A stretch of 9,499 nt of DNA from contig PUOI01000364.1 in the NCBI GenBank assembly GCA_003552765.1, positions 1 to 9,499 of the forward strand. The letters run 5' to 3'. Source of the stretch: Candidatus Hydrogenedentota bacterium. GTDB lineage: Bacteria; Hydrogenedentota; Hydrogenedentia; Hydrogenedentales; SLHB01. The first letter of the stretch is position 1. Each line of letters opens with the position of its first letter. This document shows, piece after piece, positions 1 through 5,903 of this stretch. The notes below the pieces were generated by a model. It made no database searches. It saw only the letters and a program-made list of their open reading frames with translations, and had not been told where the DNA came from. The translations under genes and the position numbers were made by a program.

Positions 1-238
1 CATCGGCCGCCACCTCTTCCGCGGCGTTGCGGTCCACGTCGGCGATGGCTACCACGTCGGCCCCGTCCATCCCGTTAAACCGCTGCGCCAATCCGCTGCC
101 CATGTTTCCCACGCCAATGGTGGCGATAACAATGCGGTCGTTCGCGCCAAACACCGTGTTTTTCGCCATCGTTCCCGCAACTACCGCCGCTGCGGCGCTG
201 GTTCCCAAAAACTGCCGTCGCGTTACTCTACCCACCAT
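1..238 (-). CDS. Gfo/Idh/MocA-family oxidoreductase, N-terminal part (runs off left edge)
   Basis: Seen: reading leftwards from an ATG at 238-236, the frame stays open for 79 codons to the edge. It begins MVGRVTRRQFLGTSAAAAVV, a twin-arginine leader (RRQFL, then an alanine-rich hydrophobic stretch) typical of Tat export. A Rossmann fold follows, with IGVGNMGSG at residues 41-49 as the dinucleotide-binding glycine motif and a strand ending in ADVD at about 66-69. A strong Shine-Dalgarno stretch (AGGAGA, 245-250) sits 6 bases before the ATG and fixes the start. Family knowledge: Tat-exported Gfo/Idh/MocA proteins are abundant in planctomycete-like bacteria. They bind NAD(P) and oxidise or rearrange sugars and cyclitols, but the substrate cannot be told here because the C-terminal domain is missing. 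The secreted beta-helix protein next door on the same strand fits a carbohydrate-related role (inference). Family call firm; specific function unknown. Confidence 0.88.
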   Translation of the reverse strand, partial: MVGRVTRRQFLGTSAAAAVVAGTMAKNTVFGANDRIVIATIGVGNMGSGLAQRFNGMDGADVVAIADVDRNAAEEVAAD

Positions 239-340
239 AATTGCTTCTCCTCTTACCTCCGTTCGTACCTCGACTTTGGGCGAAACGCCTCGAAAACAAG
301 GCCCCGCGATACCTTCCTGAAATCCGGCGTCCGCACGGTT

Positions 341-380
341 GACCATGAGGGCTCTTACACCCTGGTCCGTCCCTCATGGT
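341..380. repeat. 10-bp inverted repeat with a competing partner arm, upstream of the oxidoreductase
   Basis: ACCATGAGGG (342-351) and CCCTCATGGT (371-380) are perfect 10-bp inverted arms with a 19-base loop. The loop contains CCCTGGTC (360-367), which can also pair with GACCA (341-345) plus GGG (349-351), leaving a 3-base bulge. Two mutually exclusive hairpins are therefore possible. The element lies roughly 100-140 bases before the minus-strand oxidoreductase start. It could be a protein-binding operator or an RNA leader element. No run of T follows it, so it is not a standard terminator. Confidence 0.45.
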
Positions 381-468
381 TAATCAGCACCTTGGATTGC
401 CACAATTGATCTGGGACGCATTACACTCACATCTACCACTGTACCGCTTGTCGGAAACGAGATCAATC

Positions 469-595
469 AACCCCAATGGCGGCGCAAAAAAGACCCCTTA
501 GGTGAGTCTCCCCCTTTCCTTTTAATTCCGTTAATACCGAATGGAATCAGGAGGATACCACCAACGGGCTCTTTTTTTACCCGGCCATTGGGGTT
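469..595. repeat. 12-bp perfect inverted repeat with 103-base spacer
   Basis: AACCCCAATGGC at 469-480 is exactly complementary to GCCATTGGGGTT at 584-595. The arms bracket the probable terminator of the beta-helix gene. They could close a long stem in the 3' untranslated part of that transcript, or be the ends of a tiny degraded element. No target duplication or gene was seen inside. Confidence 0.4.
486..509 (-). terminator. probable intrinsic terminator of the beta-helix gene
   Basis: On the minus strand, AGACTC (509-504) pairs with GGGTCT (496-491), one pair being G-U, around a 7-base loop. TTTTT (490-486) follows directly. It lies about 135 bases past the stop of the beta-helix gene and before the oxidoreductase start. 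The stem is short, so the call is moderate. A GC-rich hairpin nearer the stop (CCGGC 613-617 / GCCGG 622-626) has no T-run. Confidence 0.45.
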
Positions 596-643
596 ATCCA
601 TACTCGGGCTTTCCGGCCACGGCCGGTGACTAGCCTATGCACT

Positions 644-2947
644 TTACCTGAGATCGTCCGGCGGCGGAATATCGGCCCCCACGTCCATGGCCGGGCCTCC
701 CTCTCGGCGCCGGAAATCGCCGTTATCGGGATCGACGAAAAGTTCGTCCAGATCGGTGATGACCTGGCAGCCTTCGCCCATGAAGCGCTCGTCCACTTCA
801 TTGGTGTAGATGTTGTCCTCTATCTCGCCGGGCAGATCTTCACCAAGACCGTGCAGTATATTGTTCTTGATCACCAATCCCTCAGGCGAGCTGGGACTGC
901 CGCTTTCCTGGCCCAGAATTCCTGTTGACCACCCCACATCGGCATCCATGTTCACAAAGGTGTTGTTGAGGAAATGGAGATCCGTAATGTGGCGGCCGCC
1001 CACGCTGCCCGAGGTCCAGATTCCGACGCCCACCGTTGAACGGCCGAGACCGTCGATGACGTTGTTGCGGAAAACGATGTTTTCGGCGCTGCGGTTGATT
1101 GCCGTGGTGTTTTGGATGTAATTGCGTTCCAGCACAATGTCCTCGCAGCCCTCATACACGTTTAAGGCGCTTGCGTGCATGCCGAAGTGATCAAGGATGA
1201 CGTTATCCGCGATGACGCCGTCCTTGCACTCGTAGTGCCGGATGCCGCTGCCCGAGTTTTTGTCCAGGTAACAGTCGCGCACCATGTAGTCATTGACGCG
1301 GCTCAAGAACACGCCCGCTGTCCAGCCCGGGCAATGATGAATGTGGCAGTTCTCCACGACGATATCGTCGCAATAGTTCAGGTTTATACCCGCGTCTCCG
1401 CTTAAGAACCGGATCTCGCAGTCCGCGATCGTAATACCTTCGGAGCGGGGGTTGTTCCGGGCCACCGCGACTCCGCCGGCGCCGCCGGAATAGCGCTGGA
1501 TCAGGAAGCCCCGGACTTCAACGTGCGACGCGCCGTCTTCTATCGATATGCCCGTCGCGAAGTCTGGGAACCCGATGTTGTCGGGCTGTCCGTTCTCCAG
1601 CCGCTCGGGTAGCAGGTAGATGCGTGAACGTCCGTCGCCCAGCGCCTCGATCGCCCACTCCCCGGGTTCTTCGATGAGTCGGACGGAGTTGTAAAACGCG
1701 TATCGCGTATCGTCGTAGGTGCTCGGCTCAAAGTGGGGCAAGACCAGTTGATGATTCTCCGGGTCATACTCCTCCACGGCGGCGAAGTAGACATGGTTGT
1801 TGCCGCCATGAACGCCGATGAACTTTCCGTCGTAGTGATCGGGGTCTTCGGCGGTCAGGTTCTCCTCGTCGGTAAGGATACTGGATAGTTCGTGCTCTAG
1901 CACGTTGTCCCCGTCAGTGGTGAAGGCGGCGAGCTGATCGATGCGCGTCCATCCCGCCTCGGGCTCTGGGTGAACCAGTCGGAACGTCAGGGTTTGCGCC
2001 TGCACCGGTTCGGGAAGCTCAAACCCTTGCATCTCCCCCGTCTCATTCGCCGGCGAGACCGTGATTATCTCTTCGCCATCCGCCACGAACGCGATCTCTT
2101 GCACCGCTCTCTCAGAATCTTCGCCGAAATACTCCACCAGACCGATCTCGGCGATTTCCATCCGCTCGTCAAGGTCGAACGTCACGGCGCCCCCGTCCAT
2201 TGGCTCGACCACCGGCGCGCTTTGTTCGCTGGAGGTAATACCTATCAGCGGAAGGTTGGGATTTCCGATCGTGCCCTCTTCGTAATAGAGCGCATGCGGA
2301 TAGGAATCAGCCAGCTCATGGGGCGACTCGTAGAAGTCTCCGGGAAGGTCGGGGTAGAAGGGGTCCGAGGGTTTCGGCGACTGGGAAATGGGCAGCAACC
2401 CTTCGTCCCCGTCCGTCAGGATGATGCGCTGCCACGGCGCCTGCGTGTTGCGCGCGGCCTTGCGGTGCAAGACGAATTCGCCATGCTTCACGTTGCTCGA
2501 AATGTCGACATCGACTTCGGCATAAAAGATATCTTCCCAGCGGGGATTGCCTTGGGCTTCCTCGGCCGACGCGCAACGCCGCCAATCCTCGATCATTCGG
2601 CCGCCATCAAGTACAGCGCGCCCCTCTCCAAAATCGCCGTCCGTATTGGCGTCCAATGTAATGCGGTTGTCCGGCTCGCCGGAGGCTTCCAAGGTGATGG
2701 AGCCGCGGTAGGCCACACCCCCCTTGAACACGATCGTATCGCCCGGCGTCAGGTCCACCTCCGCGGGGTTGTCCGTCGCGTTGGGATCGCCGGGGGCATG
2801 CTTCCAGGCGGTTTGCTGGGAAGTTCCTTCGGCCGTGTTGTCGCCATCCGCGAAATCCACATAGTAGAAGGTTGACGCGAACGTTGACGGGCCACAAAGA
2901 GCAAAGACCGCGATACAACTCAAGACAACTCCGTGATACTTCAGCAT
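644..2947 (-). CDS. secreted right-handed parallel beta-helix protein with a discoidin-like insert
   Basis: A 767-residue exported protein. Residues 1-24 are a Sec signal peptide (KY..., hydrophobic core, cleavage probably after STFA). Residues 26-115 carry the motif set of secreted beta-helix proteins (FYYVDFADGD, TAWKHAPGDPNATDNP, PGDTIVFKGG). Residues about 250-345 look like a galactose-binding beta-sandwich of the F5/8 type C kind, ending WTRIDQLAAF. From about 465 to 700 come repeated rungs ending in asparagine or cysteine turns: DCEIRF, NCHIHHC, DCYLDKN, DNVILDHFG, RNYIQN, RNNVIDG, NNTFVN, KNNILHG. The C terminus (ELFVDPDNGDF, then GGPAMDVGAD) is the usual closing segment. Such folds occur in polysaccharide lyases, hydrolases and epimerases, but I cannot identify catalytic residues and give no enzyme name. 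The start is supported by GGAGGAAG just upstream. Expected to act outside the cytoplasm. A promoter lies at 3032-3061. Confidence 0.87.
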   Translation of the reverse strand: MLKYHGVVLSCIAVFALCGPSTFASTFYYVDFADGDNTAEGTSQQTAWKHAPGDPNATDNPAEVDLTPGDTIVFKGGVAYRGSITLEASGEPDNRITLDANTDGDFGEGRAVLDGGRMIEDWRRCASAEEAQGNPRWEDIFYAEVDVDISSNVKHGEFVLHRKAARNTQAPWQRIILTDGDEGLLPISQSPKPSDPFYPDLPGDFYESPHELADSYPHALYYEEGTIGNPNLPLIGITSSEQSAPVVEPMDGGAVTFDLDERMEIAEIGLVEYFGEDSERAVQEIAFVADGEEIITVSPANETGEMQGFELPEPVQAQTLTFRLVHPEPEAGWTRIDQLAAFTTDGDNVLEHELSSILTDEENLTAEDPDHYDGKFIGVHGGNNHVYFAAVEEYDPENHQLVLPHFEPSTYDDTRYAFYNSVRLIEEPGEWAIEALGDGRSRIYLLPERLENGQPDNIGFPDFATGISIEDGASHVEVRGFLIQRYSGGAGGVAVARNNPRSEGITIADCEIRFLSGDAGINLNYCDDIVVENCHIHHCPGWTAGVFLSRVNDYMVRDCYLDKNSGSGIRHYECKDGVIADNVILDHFGMHASALNVYEGCEDIVLERNYIQNTTAINRSAENIVFRNNVIDGLGRSTVGVGIWTSGSVGGRHITDLHFLNNTFVNMDADVGWSTGILGQESGSPSSPEGLVIKNNILHGLGEDLPGEIEDNIYTNEVDERFMGEGCQVITDLDELFVDPDNGDFRRREGGPAMDVGADIPPPDDLR

Positions 2948-2995
2948 TGATTACTTCCTCCACTTCATGATGGTTGCGATGATATGCAGGTGCAG

Positions 2996-3022
2996 GGGCC
3001 GACGGTTCAAGACCGTAGGCCC
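2996..3022 (-). promoter_or_regulatory. hairpin at the predicted 5' end of the beta-helix mRNA
   Basis: GGGCC (2996-3000) pairs with GGCCC (3018-3022) and ACGGT (3002-3006) with ACCGT (3012-3016). The two helices are separated by one G/A mismatch, and the loop is TCAAG. The promoter just upstream predicts transcription starting near 3025, so this stem would form the first bases of the mRNA. 5'-terminal stems are known to protect mRNAs from decay; that role here is inference. No T-run follows, so it is not a terminator. Confidence 0.5.
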
Positions 3023-3031
3023 GTTTGCGGA

Positions 3032-3061
3032 ATTATCCCCCGGCGTGGCGGGCACGTTCAA
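3032..3061 (-). promoter_or_regulatory. sigma70-type promoter for the beta-helix gene
   Basis: On the minus strand a -35 TTGAAC (3061-3056) and a -10 GATAAT (3037-3032) are 18 bases apart, with five of six bases matching consensus in the -10. Predicted start near 3025, giving a leader of about 78 bases before the ATG at 2947. Confidence 0.5.
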
Positions 3062-3130
3062 GCGAGGCAGCGCGATGGACCTCGCCGCGGCGTAAGACAG
3101 AACACGGCCTCGCGCAAATGCGCGAAGCCG
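3062..3130. repeat. two further dyads upstream of the beta-helix promoter
   Basis: GCGAGG (3062-3067) pairs with CCTCGC (3080-3085). CGGC-C-TCGCGC (3105-3115) pairs with GCGCGA-A-GCCG (3120-3130) around AAAT, with one mismatch. They lie upstream of the predicted start site, so they may be protein-binding sites in DNA, or RNA structure if a more distal promoter exists. No coding sequence is seen between 2948 and 3188. Confidence 0.35.
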
Positions 3131-3188
3131 CAAAGAACCGCTCCGTGCCCAAAACCTTACCAGCCGATTTTGGGGTCAATTCTTGGGG

Positions 3189-3217
3189 TTGAAAAATACG
3201 CCGGTGATCCGTACAAT
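3189..3217 (+). promoter_or_regulatory. promoter of the tRNA-Leu gene
   Basis: TTGAAA (3189-3194) and TACAAT (3212-3217) are separated by exactly 17 bases. Predicted start about 3224, about 20 bases before the mature tRNA 5' end. A 6-bp dyad (TCCGTA 3208-3213 / TACGGA 3217-3222) overlaps the -10; whether it matters is unknown. Confidence 0.6.
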
Positions 3218-3243
3218 ACGGACGTGGTGGTTGAGCAACGCGT

Positions 3244-3333
3244 GCCGGGATGGCGGAATTTGGCATACGCGCTAGGCTAAGGACCTAGTGCCCTTTCTAG
3301 GGCTTGCGAGTTCGAGTCTCGCTCCCGGCACCA
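3244..3333 (+). tRNA. tRNA-Leu, anticodon AAG, CCA encoded
   Basis: A complete class II cloverleaf. Acceptor GCCGGGA (3244-3250) pairs with TCCCGGC (3323-3329), then A73 and an encoded CCA (3331-3333). The D stem is GCG (3253-3255) / CGC (3268-3270). The anticodon stem CTAGG (3272-3276) / CCTAG (3284-3288) encloses a 7-base loop CTAAGGA, which puts U33 at 3278 and the anticodon AAG at 3279-3281, with G37. The long variable arm has stem GCCC/GGGC (3290-3293 / 3300-3303). T stem GCGAG/CTCGC with loop TTCGAGT. The long variable arm and A73 identify leucine. Bacteria normally read CUU/CUC with a GAG anticodon. A34 would need deamination to inosine by TadA, or would favour CUU. The gene has its own promoter and stands alone. 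Confidence 0.93.
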
Positions 3334-3340
3334 CTTCTTC

Positions 3341-3362
3341 CGAAACTACCAGACCGGTTTCG
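3341..3362. terminator. hairpin between the convergent tRNA-Leu and lipoprotein genes
   Basis: CGAAAC (3341-3346) pairs with GTTTCG (3357-3362) around a 10-base loop, 8 bases after the tRNA CCA end and 30 bases past the lipoprotein stop. It could serve as a shared end signal for both strands or a processing site. Neither side has a run of T, so this is a weak call. Confidence 0.3.
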
Positions 3363-3391
3363 ACTCCCTCCGTATCATTCTTGTCCAGCCA

Positions 3392-3961
3392 TCACTCCTG
3401 TTCCGAGCGGTATTGGATGCTCACGTTGGTGTATTCGACATCCTTGACCCTTATGATGGGAATGATCGCATCAAAACCCTCGGCGTCCCGGAACAGCTCG
3501 TGCCGGGTCTCGAAGTGAGCGGTATCGCCTGCCGTTTCCCCCGTCAGAGCGCTTTCCACGGGCTGCAATGCGCGGGAGAAGGTGCGCTGCTGCGTGGGGA
3601 TGTCTTCCCCGTGCATCGTGAAGATCACCCCGATCTGCTCCGTTGTAAGCCGCACCCGTTCCCGCGCGCTGCTGTCCAAGACGTACGCGCTCACCCAACC
3701 TGCTTCGGGGTCGAGTACGAACTCAATGTGTGCGTCGCCTTCCCCAAGTTCGGCGAGCACACCGCCGTAGCGCGGTTCGACGATCCTTTCCTCAGCTTCT
3801 TCTTCGGCGCCAGGTATATCTTGTTCCTGTCCGTTGGGGGCCGTCGCACGTTCCTCCGCTTCCGGGGGAGTCTCGGGACCACAAGCGGGCAACACCAAAA
3901 GCGCGGCGGCGCCAAGGCCAGCCGAGGCCATGGCCAGAAACTTTCTGCATAGCGTATTCAC
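3392..3961 (-). CDS. small acidic lipoprotein of unknown function
   Basis: A 189-residue protein starting with GTG (3961-3959), supported by AAGGAGG 5 to 6 bases upstream. Residues 1-27 are a lipoprotein signal: MNTLCRKFLA, a hydrophobic stretch, then a lipobox LPAC with the acylated cysteine at 27. Residues 28-62 are a flexible, Glu/Pro-rich linker. From about 64 a compact domain begins (RYGGVLAELGEGDAHIEFVL) and continues GWVSAYVLDSSARERVRL. This GG-x(3)-LG, His-x-E and Y-x-LD pattern recurs in exported lipoproteins of planctomycete-like bacteria that are mostly annotated hypothetical (from memory, not searched). The C-terminal part (129-183) holds further beta-strand-like stretches. Probably anchored in a membrane facing the periplasm. 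It converges on the tRNA gene and diverges from the YggS gene. No enzymatic motif is seen. Confidence 0.8.
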   Translation of the reverse strand: MNTLCRKFLAMASAGLGAAALLVLPACGPETPPEAEERATAPNGQEQDIPGAEEEAEERIVEPRYGGVLAELGEGDAHIEFVLDPEAGWVSAYVLDSSARERVRLTTEQIGVIFTMHGEDIPTQQRTFSRALQPVESALTGETAGDTAHFETRHELFRDAEGFDAIIPIIRVKDVEYTNVSIQYRSEQE

Positions 3962-4030
3962 GAGTTCCTCCTTCTTGTGTTAAGGTCACGCAAGATGATG
4001 CCCCATTCCCACAGGCATTGTCCACTTGTC

Positions 4031-4049
4031 CCGGCGTAGTGAGCGCCGG
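4031..4049. repeat. 6-bp GC-rich hairpin in the divergent spacer
   Basis: CCGGCG (4031-4036) and CGCCGG (4044-4049) around a 7-base loop, between the divergent lipoprotein and YggS genes. It has no T-run. Its position between two divergent starts would suit an operator, but nothing else supports that. Confidence 0.25.
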
Positions 4050-4077
4050 CCGGAGACCCATCCCGCACTAACCCCGC

Positions 4078-4106
4078 TTGAATCCGCGTTCCATGCACAG
4101 TACCAT
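4078..4106 (+). promoter_or_regulatory. candidate promoter for the YggS/pheST block
   Basis: TTGAAT (4078-4083) and TACCAT (4101-4106) are spaced 17 bases apart, each matching consensus at four of six positions. The predicted start, about 4113, leaves a short leader before the GAGGTG ribosome site at 4126-4131. Confidence 0.35.
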
Positions 4107-4137
4107 AAGGCAGTGTCATTGATTCGAGGTGTATTTC

Positions 4138-4812
4138 GTGGGCCTTCAAGCCTTTACCCATATCGAACGCAACGTTACCGCCATTCGCAAACGAATCGAG
4201 GCGGCTGCAAGCCGCGCCGGACGCGATCCCAGCGGCGTGGAGCTGATTGCGGTCACCAAGAGTGTGGGGCCAAGCCAGGTGGAGGCCCTGTACGCGTGCG
4301 GTGTGCGGGCCTTTGGGGAAAACCGTCTTCCCGGCGTGCCGGAGAAGCAAACCATGGCCCCCCGGGACTTCGCCGAGTGGCATATGGTTGGCAATCTTCA
4401 GCGCCGCAAGGCCCGTGAGGTGGCGGGGCTCTTTGATTGGGTGGATTCCATTGATCGCCTCAAATTGGCTGAAACGTTGCAACGCCGGTGCGAGGAACAA
4501 GATAGCCAGCTTCGTGTCTTGCTAGAGGTGAATGTATCCGGAGAAACCACCAAAAACGGTGTGATCCCTAGAGAAGTGGAGGGGTTGTTGGCGGCGGTTC
4601 GGCCCTTGGATCGCCTGTCGGTGGAAGGCGTGATGACCATGGCGCCGTTGGCCGATGAACCGGAAGATGTGCGGCCCGTGTTTGCACGGCTCCGCGAGGT
4701 GGCCGATGACCTTGGACTCCCCGAGCGGTCCATGGGCATGTCCAATGATTTTGAAGTGGCGATTGAAGAGGGGGCCACACAGGTGCGTATAGGGACGGCG
4801 TTGTTTTTGTAA
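4138..4812 (+). CDS. yggS: YggS/PLPBP-family pyridoxal-phosphate homeostasis protein
   Basis: A single-domain alanine-racemase-like TIM barrel that binds PLP and helps control vitamin B6 and amino-acid pools; no catalytic activity is established for the family. With the GTG start at 4138 the protein is 224 residues, near the usual size of about 230. Seen: AVTK with the PLP lysine at 41, FGEN (59-62), WHMVGNLQRRK (81-91, family form WHxIGxLQ), VNVSGE (131-136), and the phosphate-binding end SMGMSNDF...GATQVRIGTALF (198-223). The protein stops at LFL, right after the final strand, without the short C-terminal extension of many homologues. An in-frame GTG at 4129 is possible, but GAGGTG (4126-4131) sits 6 bases before 4138 and overlaps 4129, so 4138 is preferred. 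The 73-base gap to pheS without a terminator suggests co-transcription. Confidence 0.92.
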   Translation: MGLQAFTHIERNVTAIRKRIEAAASRAGRDPSGVELIAVTKSVGPSQVEALYACGVRAFGENRLPGVPEKQTMAPRDFAEWHMVGNLQRRKAREVAGLFDWVDSIDRLKLAETLQRRCEEQDSQLRVLLEVNVSGETTKNGVIPREVEGLLAAVRPLDRLSVEGVMTMAPLADEPEDVRPVFARLREVADDLGLPERSMGMSNDFEVAIEEGATQVRIGTALFL

Positions 4813-4823
4813 CATCCATGTTA
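4810..4823. repeat. small perfect dyad between yggS and pheS
   Basis: TAACAT (4810-4815) and ATGTTA (4818-4823) are separated by CC. The element overlaps the yggS stop codon and lies 62 bases before pheS. It resembles an operator half-site pair. I see no clear promoter, T-box or leader peptide with phenylalanine codons in the 73-base gap. Confidence 0.25.
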
Positions 4824-4885
4824 GGTGACGTCCGCTAATCCGGTGGCGCGGCTCCATCCCGAATATCTCATTTAGAAAGGTCTGC

Positions 4886-5902
4886 ATGAAGGAGAAACTA
4901 GAAACCATTCGTCAACAAGCGCTTGAGGAAATTACTCATGCCGCCGAGAGCGAGGCGTTGGAACAGACGCGCGTCAAGTATTTGGGACGAAAAGGGGAGC
5001 TTACCCAGATTCTGCGCGGCTTAAGCCAAGTCGCGCCGGAAGAGCGCAAGACCATGGGGCAGGCGGCCAACGAGATTAAGGAGGCCATCGCCAGCGCTCT
5101 GGAGGGACGTAAGCGGGAACTCGAAGCCAAGGAACTTGAGGAGCAAGCGAGCCGGAATAGAGCCGACCTCACCTTGCCTGGCCGCAGGCCCCGGATTGGC
5201 CATAAGCATTTGGTGTCGCAGGTGATCGAGGAGATCGTGGACATCTTCTCGGGCATGGGATTTCAAACCGCGACAGGACCCGATATCGAGACCGAGTACT
5301 ACAACTTCGAGAGCATGAATACGCCCGAGGACCATCCGGCGCGTGATCTCCATGACACCTTTTTTGTGAAGGATGGTGTGGTCTTGCGGACACACACCTC
5401 GCCCGTGCAGATGCGTGTCATGGAGAGCACGAATCCGCCGGTGGCCGTGGTGGTTCCTGGCCGGACCTTCCGCGTGGATAACGACGCCAGCCACAGCCCA
5501 ATGTTCTTCCAAATTGAGGGCCTTTTGGTGGATAAAGAGGTCAATTTCGCCGAACTCAAGGGCGCCTTGATGCATTTTGTGCATAGTTTTTTCGGCAAGG
5601 ACACCGCGGTCCGTTTCCGGCCCCACTATTTCCCCTTCACGGAGCCCTCCGCCGAGATGGACATCAGCTGCACCGTGTGCGGAGGTCAAGGATGCCGCCT
5701 GTGCAAGCACCAGGGCTGGCTCGAAATATTGGGTTGCGGCATGGTGCATCCCCAGGTGTTCCGGTACGCCGGTTATGATGTGGAGGAAGTGACCGGATTC
5801 GCCTTTGGAATGGGGGTGGACCGCATCGCCTTGCTCAAGCACAGCATTGATAGCATTCACCATCTTTACGAAAATGACCTGAGATTTCTGGAGCAGTTTT
5901 AA
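4886..5902 (+). CDS. pheS: phenylalanine--tRNA ligase alpha subunit
   Basis: Catalytic subunit of the alpha2beta2 enzyme that charges tRNA-Phe with phenylalanine in the cytoplasm. It has 338 residues, normal for bacterial PheS. Residues 1-90 form the charged N-terminal coiled coil that contacts tRNA-Phe. The class II core follows: motif 1 region around 118-135 (MGF...GPDIE), motif 2 at 192-212 (GRTFRVDND, then FFQIEG), and motif 3 at 304-319 (GFAFGMGVDRIALLKH). HTSPVQ (170-175) and EMDISC (257-262) are also typical. Four cysteines (262, 265, 270, 273; CxxC-x4-CxxC) suggest a metal-binding knuckle, a pattern found in some bacterial PheS. The ATG at 4886 has AAAGG upstream. The stop is followed after one base by pheT, the classic pheST pair. 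Confidence 0.97.
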   Translation: MKEKLETIRQQALEEITHAAESEALEQTRVKYLGRKGELTQILRGLSQVAPEERKTMGQAANEIKEAIASALEGRKRELEAKELEEQASRNRADLTLPGRRPRIGHKHLVSQVIEEIVDIFSGMGFQTATGPDIETEYYNFESMNTPEDHPARDLHDTFFVKDGVVLRTHTSPVQMRVMESTNPPVAVVVPGRTFRVDNDASHSPMFFQIEGLLVDKEVNFAELKGALMHFVHSFFGKDTAVRFRPHYFPFTEPSAEMDISCTVCGGQGCRLCKHQGWLEILGCGMVHPQVFRYAGYDVEEVTGFAFGMGVDRIALLKHSIDSIHHLYENDLRFLEQF

Positions 5903-5903
5903 T

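Noticed and set aside
1970..2875. 301-codon open frame on the plus strand
   Set aside because: It lies wholly antisense to the beta-helix gene, whose signal peptide, rungs and C-terminal motif are clear. It is rich in Arg, His and Gly with no recognisable domain, and appears to be a GC-driven shadow.
3958..4500. 180-codon minus-strand frame across the divergent spacer
   Set aside because: It would overlap both the lipoprotein start region and conserved YggS motifs; no family resemblance.
4813..4885. T-box or phenylalanine leader peptide before pheS
   Set aside because: The gap is too short for a T-box, has no recognisable T-box sequence, and has no small frame rich in Phe codons followed by a terminator.
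5021..5863. 280-codon open frame on the minus strand
   Set aside because: Antisense to pheS, whose class II motifs are intact; His-rich low-information translation.
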